A stretch of DNA of 64,000 bases from Motacilla alba alba (lineage: Eukaryota; Chordata; Aves; Passeriformes; Motacillidae). Every line of letters begins with the position of its first letter. Positions within the stretch are counted from its first letter, which is position 1. Below the pieces are notes generated by a model. It made no database searches. It had not been told where the DNA came from and saw only the letters and a program-made list of their open reading frames with translations. The position numbers were made by a program, and so were the translations under genes. The DNA is taken from NCBI RefSeq assembly GCF_015832195.1, contig NC_052046.1:42108473-42172472 (forward strand), given 5' to 3'. This document shows, piece after piece, positions 49,991 to 62,500 of this stretch.

Positions 49991-52509
49991 TATATGGTTT
50001 TGCAGCCTAAAATGGTTAAAAAAAATAACATAAGATTGCATTTTGAAAAAAAAAAAACAGATCACAACCAAATTCCTCAATATCTCTGTTTACTGTGGAA
50101 AAAAGAAAAAGAAGAAAAATCTCAGGCCTAAAAAGCCATCACTATTACTAGGCTAGATGGGCAGATCATGACTTTAACTGTAATTATCTATACGCTGTTC
50201 AAAGAAATTTGCAAACAGAAAAAGAAAATAAATTTCATCCACTATAATATTTACTCTGAATTACTGGCTATGGTTACTGGCTATGCTCCATAGAGGGAGC
50301 TGATATTCTTTCTAACGCTCTTTAATATCTGCCTGTCATTTCTCCCTGCCAGAACTGTATTTTCCAGATATGAATAACTATTTATAGTGTAAAAGCTGTA
50401 TAATAAAGTAAACTCATTCCCTCCCCCCACTCTAGTTTATGAATTGTCTGTGAAGTGATAATGAAAGCCTCATTATTTTGGCACATGCTTCTGAATTTTC
50501 TATACCTAATCTTGATTTACTGTAGATATTCACAGCCCTCTTTGATCAGTCCTGAAGGCCCAATAGGAATATTTGAGTTTTTTCTCGGGTGACTGAAATA
50601 GTGAATAGAGTTTATGAGAATTTCAGATGATAAGCATGCTTGATCTCTGAAAAGAAAGAGATCTAAAAATAGATCATTACATAAAGGAGTAAAAATAAAT
50701 CTCCACAAATGGAGTTTGATGGCTGATCAGGAGTATTTATGGAAAAATAAGTTGAACTTTAACAGGTTTACACAAAATGTATTGTAGAAAATTGCTGAAT
50801 TACAGAGAAATAATTAGAATAACAAACTCTCAGGCATTTGTGAAGGAATGTGGGCAAATTACAGAGATGCTATTACTTGATATAAAGGGAACACCAAAGT
50901 ATTTGCTGCAGTATATTAATTTTCTGTCTCACCCTCTCTCCAGCCTGGATCTCTGTCTGCTGTCTGCCTTTCTCTTCCTTCACAGCCTCTCTTTCTCTCT
51001 TCACTTTTTCACTGTTCCTAACCTGTGTTTCTATCTTCCTCTCTTAGTCTGTCACAGACTCTTTGGCCCCTCATCTTTCCATTCTCTTTCTGCTCCGACC
51101 GACACCCCTTGCCCCTCTCTGTCTCTCCCTTTCTTGTCTCTGTTGTGTTCCGTCTCCTGAAATGACTGTTGTAATGTGAAGAAGGACTTAGGAAGGGAAG
51201 ATCCCAAAAACCTTCCCTTTTCTGCAGTATTGTGGTCTAATTAAAGATTTTTTTTTTCTCCTCATGTATTCTGCTTGTCTAAGTGCAGTGTAATGAAACC
51301 ACTACTCACGGGTAGTTTAAACCTACAGGAAAGTCAGAAACAATTATTTCAGGCAAACTACCTGCATTAAAGAGAAAATTCCCATCAAGTAAGGGATACT
51401 CAGGAACACAATTATACAGGTGAATTAAATTCTTTCAGGAAAACTGCCATGACAAAATTTCTTCTCAAATGAACTATAAGAAGAAAAAGATGTCTTTCTT
51501 TTGTATAGACTATCTGGTATAGCAAAAAAGCAGTGTGTTGAAACTCGTTTATGAACTAGAGTAAACTTACTTGTAGAGGCTAAGGGTGCATGGTTAGAAC
51601 TGCTGTATGTAGTTTGCATGAATGAAGAGTTATCAAAATTTATGAAGTCCAAGAAAGAGTTTATCAAAACCTTTGTTTTATGATCCCTTGCTCTCCCTTT
51701 ACATGTGAAGGTAGGGTTTAAATAAGCTGAACACAGCAGATTGGGAATCTTGGTGATGACCTAAGTAATTGTTTAGGGGACATCCACTGCCTTTGTGATA
51801 GCCTTGTTCAGATTTATGCTTCCTTACACAGCTTTGAGCTTGGAGGTATCTGAAATTGACACTTGAATTTGTGGAAGTGAATTGATGTTCTAAAATCTAG
51901 CTATTGTAGACACTCTAATTGTAGACACTCTAATTGTGTCTTATTTCCCTGTCTTTCTTGCACAGATTTTCTTGTGTGAGATAAAACATTGAGATGTTGT
52001 CTGCAATTTCACAAACACATTAAGCTGATATAGACTGGGACACAGAGCTGAAGTGATTGTCCAAGACATTAACCCAGGCTACCCTCCTGATTCTAATTAT
52101 CCGTGTGTTTGAAAGCATGCTTTTTGCTGATTGAACAGAGGAGTCAGTTTTTATGATGGTAGCAGAAAATCAGAAGTAAATGGGCGGTTTCCTTTAAGCC
52201 TAAATTTTAAAACATTTTGATGACCTCATAATCAGATTTAATTCCAGACTCTTATAATTTTGACTGTGATTGTAGGCCTTGAACCAAGCTACTCTGTTGC
52301 TTCTGCAATGCCTTGTGACTGTTAGTTTGCCAGTTCTTAGATACTGTGATCAGGGCTATGCAAATGGTGAAAGATAACATAAGGCTCATTTCCCTTCTGT
52401 AGAATTGGAATAGGATTCAGTAGCATGTTTTCCCATGATAGCGGGATTGATTTTGATGATCTGTGAAATGCCCTTATGTGTCTAGTTTCTGTAGCCTTGA
52501 AAGGTACAC
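49991..52509. other. Intergenic, nothing recognised
   Basis: AT-rich DNA with a pyrimidine-rich stretch (about 50,925-51,160) that creates a spurious open frame, and a 15-bp perfect tandem duplication (ATTGTAGACACTCTA) at 51,903-51,932. No gene is supported. Confidence 0.55.
51903..51932. repeat. 15-bp perfect tandem duplication
   Basis: ATTGTAGACACTCTA occurs twice in direct succession. Confidence 0.9.
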
Positions 52510-52712
52510 CTGCAGAGATCTGGCCTCATATAAGGTCCCTCAGGGATCCATCCTGGTTCCAGCATTATTTAATATCTTCACTAACAGCACAGACAAAGGA
52601 ATCGAGTACATCCTCAGCAAATTTGCAGGCAGCACCAAGCTGAATGATGTTGTTAAAAATTCTAAAGGATAGAATGCCATCTGGAGGGATCTGGACAAGC
52701 TTGAGAAGTGGG
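52510..52712 (+). mobile_element. CR1 LINE fragment, RT part, truncated at both ends
   Basis: It reads 'aaggtccctcagggatccat', 'cagcattatttaatatcttc' and 'ctggacaagcttgagaagtg', the RT region of CR1. It stops at about 52,712, where a different CR1 copy starts. Its 3' part is missing. Confidence 0.8.
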
Positions 52713-53830
52713 CCAATGTGATTTAGGAAAGGCAGGTCCTGCTTGGCCAACCTGGTCTCCTTCTATGACAAAGTGACCCACTTAGTGGATGAGTGAAAGA
52801 CTGTGTATGCTGTCTGTGTGGAATTCAGTAGAGCTTTTGACATTTTCTCCCCCCGGCATTCTCCCAGAGAAACTGTCTTTTCATGGCTCGGATGGGTGCA
52901 CTCTTCTCTGGGTGAAACACTGGCTAGAAATCCAGGTCCAGAGAGTGGTGGTGGATAGAGCTAAATCCTGCTGGGGGCTGGTCACTATTGGTGTTTCCCA
53001 GGACTCAATACTGGGGCCAGTCCTGTTAAATATCTTTACTGATGATCTGGATGAGGGGATCAGTCAGTTTGCAGGTGACACCAAGGTGTGTGGGAGCGTT
53101 GCTCTGCCGGAGGGGAGGAAGGCTCTGCAGAGGGATCTGGACAGGCTGGATCTTTGGGCCAAGGCCAATGGTATGATGTTCAACAGGGTGAATTGCCAGG
53201 TCCTGAACATGAGCCAGCAGTGTGCCCAGGGGGCAAGAAGGCCTGATATCCTGTCCTATATCAGCAACAGTGTGGCCAGCAGGACCAGGATTGTTCCCTT
53301 ATACTCCGCAGTGGTGAGGCCACACCTCAAGTCTGTGTCCAGTTCTGGGCCCTGAACTTTGAGAACGACATTGAGGTGCTGGAGTATGTCCAGAGGCAAC
53401 AAAGATGATAAAGAATCAAGGGATTATGTTTCATGAGGAGTAGCTGAGGGACCTGAGAGTATTTAGCCTGGAGGAGGCTGAGGGGGGACTTTACTGCTCT
53501 CTACAACATCTGAAAAGAGGTTGCAGTAAGGGTGTCAGTCTCTTCTGCCAGGTCTCAAGTGAAAAGGCAAGGGGAAATGGTCTTAAGTTGCACCAGAGAA
53601 GAGTCAGATTAGATATTTGAACTTTTTTCATGGAAAAGGTGGTTAAGTGTTGGAATAGATTGCCCAGGGAGGTGGTGGTGCTACTTTCTATGTAAGTGTT
53701 CAAGGGGCATCTGGATGTGGCAATTCTGGCATCTGAATATGGCTTGGGATGATAATGGTAGTGCTAAGTTCATGATTGGACAGGTAACCTTGAAGATTTC
53801 TTCCAACCTGGGGGATTCTGTGATTCTGTA
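52712..53830 (+). mobile_element. CR1 LINE, about 1.1 kb, RT to 3' end (plus orientation)
   Basis: It runs from 'tgatttaggaaaggcaggtc' through 'ctccttctatgacaaagtga', 'tgatgatctggatgagggga' and 'agaggccacaaagatgat'-like sequence to the canonical end GGGGATTCTGTGATTCTGT at 53,830. The frame between 52,789 and 53,355 still reads a recognisable piece of CR1 reverse transcriptase ([17 protein letters not shown]), but the catalytic region before it is disrupted. A dead copy. Confidence 0.9.
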
Positions 53831-56373
53831 GTACTGGTCACTGTGTAATTCCTACTGAGTTGGAAGCTTTTTGCCGCAGTGGTGGTCTTGTGATCTCTGA
53901 TTGAGGCTGGCTCCTGGCAGGCTTGTGTCCCCACTGGCTCTTCTCCAGGCACTAGCCAGAGCAAAATCATGGACCTGGCAAATCACTTCCCAAGTAATTG
54001 TATTCCTGACACCAATTTATGACTTTGCTATTGGTAAAACAGTTATTGCTCTGAGCCAGGCCTCAAAACAGTATGGAAACTGTGGGGTGACCTCATTTCC
54101 TTCCATCTGACTCTTGCTGCTGCAAGATATTTGCTTGTGGGAGGGTGATTCCCTTAGCTTTCTCTTTGCAACAGGATAGGTTTATTTCCCCTTTCCTGTG
54201 AGGACCCTGAATAATCTCCCTGGATGAGTGCATCTTGACAAGTCAAGTGCCAAGGCAACTTAAGCGTGAATGTTTCAGTTTGGGGATATTTTGGGAAACA
54301 GCTGCTCCCACACATGCTGACAACCTGTTGTACGTCCCTGAGTTCATCCCTGCCAGGAAAGGACATGGGTATTGAAGATGTCTTCAGGAACAGAATAACA
54401 ACTCTGTGAAGGACTCAACCTCATCTTTTATTTCATCTCTGCCCTGGTCACCCAGCACTGGGTGAAACAGCACAAGGTGAAACTCTCCTTTTCCCACTCA
54501 TTGCTCCACACCACAGGAGAGGCTACCTTTTCATACAGAACTGTTGGGATGTAGAGCATCAGATTACCACTGACTTTTTAAAGGAAACTTCTCTGTCTGT
54601 CCACAGACCATTCTGGCAGTCATTGAGCTGGAACCGAGTGATTGGTGGCTCCAGTGACATGATAAATGGGTCATACACAAAGAATCAAAGCTCAAACTGG
54701 TGCCTCCAAGGAAGGACCCTAACAAAGGAAACCCTGAGCTTTTATACCTCGCAGTCTGTGTATATGACAGTCTGCCCTATTCCGACTGAGTCCTCAGCTC
54801 CTGCAGTGCCTCAGTGTCTGGTTTCCTGGCTAGTGCCACAGGTCCCTGTGCCATTTTTTGTACCAAGGGTTGGCAATTCCTGGCCTCTTGCCTTGGGCTC
54901 CCACCTAGAGTGCAACCTACAGCTCCCACTGCAGCTGTACCCCAAGCTACCTGTGCGAAATATATTTCTCAAAAGCTTGCAAATAGATCCTAAGTCCTAT
55001 ATTGAGTGAGAGATTGCTATGCTGTGTTTGTGTTCCTGATAGCAGCCTCACCCATGCTGGTGAATATCAGACAAACATACAGCTGTTAAAGCCACAGCTA
55101 TGCAAACTTGCATTTGGCAGGAGATTCTCCTGCAACATTAGCTTTGTCATCCTGCAGTGTCCAGTCAGGAAAGAAAGTCACATCTGAGAGAGTTCTGGTA
55201 ACACAGAAAGACACACATCTTCAGTGAAATTGTTTAGAGGACATCTAACAACTTTTTAAAGGAAACTTTTTTGGGAAAGTGGATTAGTTCTAAGGATTAG
55301 TTATAAGCTCACCCTTAAAGTACAGTTGCAACTGGTATGATTGATGCCTAAGACCACTGTACATGAATCCCTGTCTTTTTTCTGAAGGGAAAGAATAGTT
55401 TGTCCCTTGGGTTCCTCTTACTTTTCCAACTCAAAAAATTTTGACAATTCTTTCAAAAGGAACTATTATTTGTTATGCTTTAGTATTCTTCAACTGAACT
55501 ATGTAATACATTTTTATGTTGCGGGCAAGAAATACAAGAGGTCCCTGAAGTCTTTTCACAAGGCAAACTTTGTGAAAACTCATAGACTCAGGAAGATGAG
55601 ATCTGTTGGCAGGAAGCATAAAGAGGGGATTTTCTTCTTTACAAAAAAAAAAAAAAGGAATTGGGAGTCAAGTACATTCGTTCTATTACTTTAAGCCACA
55701 ATAGTAAATCAGAATAGACAATCTGAAAAAAAAAGAGAATTTATTTAACACAAAGAAAAAGTGGTTTAAAAGAATATCTTCCTCTGAAACAGCACCTTAC
55801 ATTTCAACTTCTGAATCATTATTCTCAAGTTGCTGCAAGTGCCCAGTATGATGGAAAGTCACCATGACAACCACCACACCTTATTGTATTTTTATATTGA
55901 GGGTATTAACATCCTGCTATGGTTGTGATTTTTGATACTTGGGTTGATATATGAAATTCATTAGGATATAAACCACTTCATTCATGGACTGTATCAAGCT
56001 GCTTTTAAAAGAACTAAAAGTTGTGTTCCTCCCAGGACATAATTTGTTATCTGAGAACAAAGTTACAAAATGAGAGACATTCAGGTCATTTGTGATTTGA
56101 GTCACATAGAGTGAGTCCTTCTGAAAGGAAATTTTGAAGCATTGAATATGCTTTGGAAAAGGAAGAGGTGATTGGGACTTCAGCAGCTTGGGATCTTCAA
56201 AGACTTTGGTTATTCTGTCTCAAACATCTGCAGATTGACACTGAAATATAGACCCTGGCTATTTCTGCTTGTCTTCTCCGCTGAGGTGTTGCTGCCTGTT
56301 GGGAGCAGTCTGTCCTCAAATTGCACATGGATTAAATCCAGCAAAGAGCCTGTGTGTTGCTCCTGGTACTGTC

Positions 56374-56408
56374 TATATATATATATATGTATGTGTATAT
56401 ATATATAA
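56374..56408. repeat. (TA)n microsatellite
   Basis: About 35 bp of TA repeats interrupted by GTATGTG. Confidence 0.9.
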
Positions 56409-57686
56409 ACTACAAATAAGTCCTTGTTTGATGAGCTCCCTGACACAGGAAACTGACACAGCTGTTATTTGTTATTATTTTCTGCTCCTGAAAGAAATAT
56501 AAGTACCGAATTTGAGATTGCTCCTTAGCTATTGTCTTCCTTCCACTGAAAGAGGAAGTTCTTGCCAGCAGCCTTAGGACATGTAGATTTTCTTACTGGA
56601 AGCCCAGGCACATACAATTTAGGAGATGGAAAGAATATTCTGGGAAAGGATGGCTTCTTATTTCTTTTGGGTTTGAACTGTTCTGCATATATCCATTTCT
56701 GGCCATCATAGGAGATGAGATCCTGGGACAGATAACCTTCTGATTGAAGAGGTGTATTGAGGTATTATATTGTACTCCTTTACTGTGTAGTCCTATAATT
56801 GTGTATTGCCATTGCTACTAGCCTTTGGTAGTAAGTTACAGTCAGGCTTACTTCACCTCAACCTAAAGAGGTCTGCCTGCAGTTTATTTCACTCAATTCA
56901 GTTGTAACAGAAATTTTTCTGATTTACCGGATGCTAATTTTTTTTTTTAAACTTTTTCTTAGGTTTGTGTGGTTTAATCACTAACATAATGATGTAGTGC
57001 AGAGAAAACCATATTTGGTATGACAACAGAACACTTGGGGAATGGAGATAGAGGATGTTGTGAAGAGGAGGACTACAGGCATGGGATTATAACAGACAGG
57101 GTATGGGGCTGACAGTGTAGATATCACAACCATGTGCTCTGCCCCCTGAGTTCGACACAGGAGGCCCCAGAGGTAAGGGAAGCACCATGGAGGGATGCCT
57201 GAAAGTGTCTGGCTCGATGCTGGCCATGCAAATCAAGCTGTAGTTCCACAGTGCCACAAGATGAGGCTGCATCAGGGCTTTATTGGCTGGGCTGGTCTGC
57301 TGTGAAAGCACTTGGCTCCTGCATGTGCGTACACAGAATATGCTTACAAACACTAAGATCTCATCAGGCAGCCATCCCAGTGTGAAATGCAACTCCTGGT
57401 CTACCTTATGATGTCAAAAGGCATGTGGAATGGGATGACTGATACTTGCTCTATAAGTTCTGACAAGAGCTGATGTAGCCTATAGCTTTCCAAGGCAGAA
57501 TTGATTCTTTCTAAAGCAGCGCTGACAGCTGTTTGTTTAATGTTCTCTTCCTACCTTTTCTAGTGGGAATCATCCTTTATCAGGCAGGCAGTGTTTGACT
57601 GTCATTGTCATTGCCATTAGAAAATATACCCCTAAGTCCAGTAAAAGCTCTATCATGGTGCAGTTGCAGCACATAGAATGAGTGTT

Positions 57687-57719
57687 TGTATGTGTGTATG
57701 TGTATGTGTGTGTGTGTGT
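57687..57719. repeat. (TG)n microsatellite
   Basis: TGTATGTGTGTATGTGTATG and then a run of pure TG repeats. Confidence 0.9.
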
Positions 57720-58359
57720 TGTTTTTGTTTATGTGATAGGGTACTTTGTTTTTAGGTCTGTTTTGATTGTTTGGGTTTTCTTCCCACTCTGAATCATTTA
57801 GGACTTGTGTTTCTGCTGGCTTTTGATCTCAATCACAATAAAATAGTTTCATCATAAAAAAAAAAGGTATGCTATAAGACCTTATAGAAAGACTTCCATG
57901 ACTGCTGTAGTCAAGGCCACTTGCAGGTGCTTCAGAATCCTGATTTGTCAAAGACAATCCCTTGATGTCTGGAGTCAGATTCTGTAGTTGTACAGTTTCT
58001 GCTTTTGTTTAGCAAAGCACATGTTTCTCCAGGCTACTGTTTGAAGAGAGAACATGGCCAGTGAGAAAAACCCCTATGAGCACTGAGGTCTATCTGTAGG
58101 AGTTTAGCTCCTGTTTAGATTCCCAGGTCCCACTAGAAAGAAACTTGGAGAATATACTAGGCAGGAAGGTGCTTCCAAGTGTCATAGTCTGACAATGCTG
58201 CAAGGGCCACTGCCATATGGCAGTGCTCTGTTGGAACCTGTAGTGAAGGGCTAACAGAGGGAAAATAGTCTGGGGGTGGGTGAGGGCAGAGGCAAACTGG
58301 ATCAATATGGGTCAGCCTTAGTGTCAGATAGCTCTATCTCACTGATAGCTCCAACCAAA

Positions 58360-58479
58360 AGAAACAAAAAGAAAAGAAAAGAAAAGAAAAGAAAAGAAAA
58401 GAAAAGAAAAGAAAAGAAAAGAAAAGAAAAGAAAAGAAAGAAAATAATAAAAGAAAAAAAAAGAAAATATAAGAAAGAA

Positions 58480-58510
<31 letters not shown>

Positions 58511-58512
58511 CA
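58360..58512. repeat. (AAAAG)n / (AAAG)n purine tract
   Basis: About 150 bp of purine-only sequence: around fourteen AAAAG units, an irregular centre, then AAAG units. A lysine-rich open frame across it is an artefact. Such tracts can adopt triplex structure and vary in length. Confidence 0.95.
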
Positions 58513-59396
58513 AGCCAAGGATATCTTAGATTCTCATATTCTATGAAGAGAAAATAACCCCAGAAAATGGATTTGCCTTCATCTGAGATTAGAAATCAAG
58601 ACGTTTTCAGGGGTTTTAAAGCAGAACAACTGAGTGACTTTTATGTCTCTACAGAAGCTAAAAATGAGGATATTTCTAATAAGCAAAAGATACAGTGATG
58701 TGATTTTATTTGATATTGGACAGGTAGGCCTGATTAGAGCAAGAAACATAATGTTGTAATTTAATTGTGGTACCATCTGTCATGGACTGGGAGTAGGGAA
58801 GTGTGTAAGAGCAGGAAGGCAGGTGAACCTGGAGAGCTGAACATAGGGATTAGGTGGTGTGTTGGGAACCCCACAAAAGGCATTGTGTTTGAATGGTTAG
58901 TGATCTGGAACAGGCTATGTCTGCCCATTTGGCCCTGTCCTTCAGGCATGAGTGACCACATGCCAGCTTGAGGAGCTGCTGCACGGGAACCTGCAGCAAG
59001 GCCCAGTGCTGCCCTGGGAGTGGACAGTGTGTGAGGTGCTGTGACAGAGGTCTGAGCCTGTCAGGCAACTACTAGCTGAACAGATTGCTAACATAATCCA
59101 TAATTCATGAAACCTTTGAGAAAGTTGAACTGTATCTGAGACAAGGGGTGGGATGTATTTATCTAGAGGACCACTGCATATTGTGCAGGTTGTGATACAG
59201 CTAACCTGAGCAAACCTGTTGTGCTGCACAATCCCTTGGCTGCAGGATAAATTCAGCCAGCTTGTTGCAACTGCCAGCACCTGTGATGGCTACACCTGCA
59301 TGGCCATGCCTTCAGCAGAGCAGCAAGAAATTCTCATGAGTATAGCTTTTACCAATAAAATTGTTTTCTTGTAAGAAAATAATGTTATATCCCACT
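58513..59396. other. Intergenic, nothing recognised
   Basis: No gene, RNA or transposon identified. Confidence 0.55.
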
Positions 59397-59525
59397 AATA
59401 TTTTGAGTTGAAAGGGACCCACAAAGATCATTGAGTCCAACTCTATAGTGAGTGGCCTACACGGGGCTCTAAACCACTACCTTTAGCATTGTTAGCACCA
59501 CGCTCTTACCAACTGAGCTAATCTC
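59397..59525 (-). mobile_element. TguSINE1-like SINE, nearly full length
   Basis: The CR1-like tail is at left ('gagttgaaagggacccacaa', 'agatcattgagtccaact'). At right is the reversed tRNA-Ile-like head: 'ctttagcattgttagcacca' and 'cgctcttaccaactgagcta', whose reverse complement starts TAGCTCAGTTGGTAAGAGCG with the A-box-like TAGCTCAGTTGG. The anticodon loop region is recognisable as tRNA-Ile (AAT-like). It is not a functional tRNA gene, because the acceptor stem does not close. Passerine-lineage SINE. Confidence 0.9.
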
Positions 59526-62500
59526 AAATGACCAAAAAGGCCTTTCCAAAAGTGGTTGGCACAATGGGGTATGTAAAAGAAAGAGCTTTCCTCTGAAAAT
59601 TTACATATGCTAATAAGTCAGCTGAGCATCTGTGCAGCCACCTACCAAATCTTTTGCTCTTGCATCTTTTCCCTTAGGTGTGTATTGGTATAAGCACTCA
59701 AGCACACTCACACATATACCCATGCTGCTTTCTAAAAAGATAAATTTGGAAAGTGAAGTCATTCAGATAGTGAGTGCAAGTGAGTACAACTGATTTTCAT
59801 ATGGAAATTGCTGATCTGCTCCTTTGTCCTCCATGTGCAAATATATCTGCATGGTAACTAAACAAGATCCATCCATTAGAAAGTTGTTCTCCATGATGCA
59901 GTGTCATTCCTGAGCCTATAGCAGAGAGGATTTCTGTACACTTTTATGCAATAAGCAGCAAGTGTTAGTTATTAACTGGTAACTAATTCAGCTTGGGAGG
60001 ACGCTGGACATTTTTCTTCTTTGTCCTTCAGTGACGTAGAAGTTGCTACTGTGATTTAGTTTACTAACATACTTATTTTTTGAGGGTGTTTTTGCACTAT
60101 CACAGCAGACAGAGCTCCTATGGAGAATCCTAGAGGATAAGAGGTATTAAACTCTTAGACCTTTAAACTGTGTTTTTAGTCTTACTACCCTCTCAAAACA
60201 ATCTTGTTTTTTGTCTGTTTTCTCCAAGGAACTAATCCTCATGGTGTTTCATGGCAACTGAAATCACACAGCAAGTTAAATCAAGGCTGGATGCTGTATT
60301 CTTTCTAATATTGCTTGGACTCAGTAAGATGGGGCAGATCTTGGGGGCAGGGACAAGGCAGAGCAGCAGTTGCCACCATGGGATCTGTTTCCCAGCTTGA
60401 TTTTCAAGTGACCTTGAAGCAGGGCGAGGAAGAGAAATGTTGCTTAGCAGAACAGAGCTGGACTCCGTGTTGAGGAGCAACTCCTGCTGCTGGGACACTT
60501 CAGTGAATGCTCTGCGAACTGTCTGCTAGTTTCAGACCCTCAGCTGGGAGCTGGTACCTTGTCCATGATCAGCATGCACTCAGGAATTCCTAGTAGGTGA
60601 CCTGTCATAGTGCTCCACTTGCTGCCAAGGAGAGTTATGACTAACCTACATGGGAATACCACAAATAATTATGGGACCACTGTGTTTTATCACAAGCTTT
60701 TGTGAGTGGGATACATTAGAAATGAAACTCAGTTGTGAAAAAGGAACACTACATGACAGTTGAAGGCTAAACTATTATTCTTTAGAATCTTCATATTGCT
60801 TTTAATTGCAGGTGTGTATTACATGCACAGACAGCAGGGAACAGTGATATTGGAGCCTCAGGCTTATATCAGAACAGCAATGTCCAATTCAGTTTGCCAG
60901 TGACAAGGAGAACTGGTGATACGGTGATATTCTGCCTTCCATTGTGTTCCTACTACTTTTACAGGTTTTTCAGTTTAACAGGAATTACTCTCTTCCTAGA
61001 AGAGACAATGAGGTAGTCCAATAACAGTTTATGTAATTTAGCCATGACTAATAACTTGGTCTTATTTACATACTTTTTTATCCTTGGGGAGAAGCTGAAA
61101 GACAAGCATTTTGATCACAGTTGCTAACTGTTGTTGCTGTCTGCTGATGTGTCTTCAAGCTGTTAAAACTGATCAGAATTGTTCCAGTGCGATACTGATT
61201 TAGCACAAAAAATTGTTTTGTTTTGTTCTTCTTTTGACTGTAATTGATTTAGTTTGACTAGATGTGTCTTCTCTCTGCAGACCAATTCAATTTCTCAGTT
61301 GCAAATCTAAGTATAATAATATAGGAACATAGGTGTTATCACTGTTACTTTAGATGAAGGCCTCCCCTAGCTGAGCAGCCTGTCTCTAATCATGTACAAA
61401 GCTGAGCAAAGGTGAGAAAAAGTCTGCTTTTTTCCTTGAGAACTCCCATCTTCCTGCTATTTTTTCTCAGTAAACTTCATGAACGTGATGGAGTTTTTCT
61501 ATTTAGTCTCAGGCAAATATCTAACTATTCTTCCTTTAAATATATGCCAACTTTTTTTGACTCACTGAATCCTGAAGTAATAAACCCCACTTACAACCAG
61601 CTTGTGATTTCAGCTGTTAACATCATGAAAGCAGTGTTGTTTTCCCCATTTTAGTCTGTATGTCTATGGACATCAAGGTTTTTTCAAGTGAATAAATTTT
61701 CTACTATGTAAACACAGAAAAGACTAGCATGCTTCAGAGAAAACCAGAGACTGACATGAGAAGGATATGAGACACATCTCCACCTTTCAAAAGACCTTTA
61801 TTTTCATTGGCAAAGCAGAACTATAAATGAAGTGAAAAGGGGAAAGTTTCATGATGCCTTTTCCTCTCTTGTTGAAAGAGCAGCAAGAGGGGGATGGTTT
61901 CACAAGGGAAGGAAATCCAGGAGCTAAGGGTGAGCACAGCACAGGCAGGGATCTCCCTGACAGGGAGCACCTGAAGATAGAGAGCAGTAGCTAGAGTTCA
62001 ACAAGAATCCATTGATGGGCAGACAAATTCACAGTGACTAAGTAGGTCTCAAGTCTAGCCAGATACATGGTCAGGGCCAGCCAGATAAATGATCAGGGCA
62101 CAAGCACACCTGCCAAGCAGCTTAGGCAAGGATCAATGTAGCTCCCCAGCCAGAGGGGGGAAGGCTGTGTAGCTGGAAATACCATATGAGGCTTGTCACC
62201 GCCCTTTTCATCCAGCTTCTACCTGGCAGGCCCAAGTAAAAAGCCTGTACCATGGCAGAGCTGGCAGCCAAACCACTCGATAGCAGGAGATTGCACAATC
62301 TATCAGTGCGCTCAAGTTCGTGATTGGCATTTTCTAATTAGCCGCATATCTTTCCTTCCCTTCTAGGTCTTTAATATGAGAGACATCTAACCTTCTGTGC
62401 CAGAAGAATTTGTGATTTATTGTTTTTACTGACAGCAAGAATGATCTTTTCTGTCCAGCAGGGATAGTGGAAGCACCTGTTGTCCTGGCTGGCAGGCAGA

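Larger units (their letters stand above)
53831..58359. other. Intergenic, simple repeats and otherwise nothing recognised
   Basis: No gene is supported. The stretch contains (TA)n at 56,374-56,408 and (TG)n at 57,687-57,719. A segment at 54,420-54,990 has LTR-like signals on the minus strand (see findings). Confidence 0.55.

Noticed and set aside
50777..51160. 127-codon open frame rich in Ser/Leu/Phe
   Set aside because: Pyrimidine-rich low-complexity DNA, no family match.
52789..53355. 188-codon open frame, the second longest in the window
   Set aside because: It is a broken piece of CR1 reverse transcriptase, not a host gene.
58360..58512. CRISPR-like periodic array
   Set aside because: The repeats are 4-5 bp simple units without spacers, and the genome is vertebrate.
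58276..58557. Lysine-rich 93-codon open frame
   Set aside because: Translation of the AAAAG/AAAG simple repeat.
59448..59520. tRNA-Ile gene on the minus strand
   Set aside because: The arms do not close into a full cloverleaf and it is fused to a CR1-like tail, so it is a SINE head.
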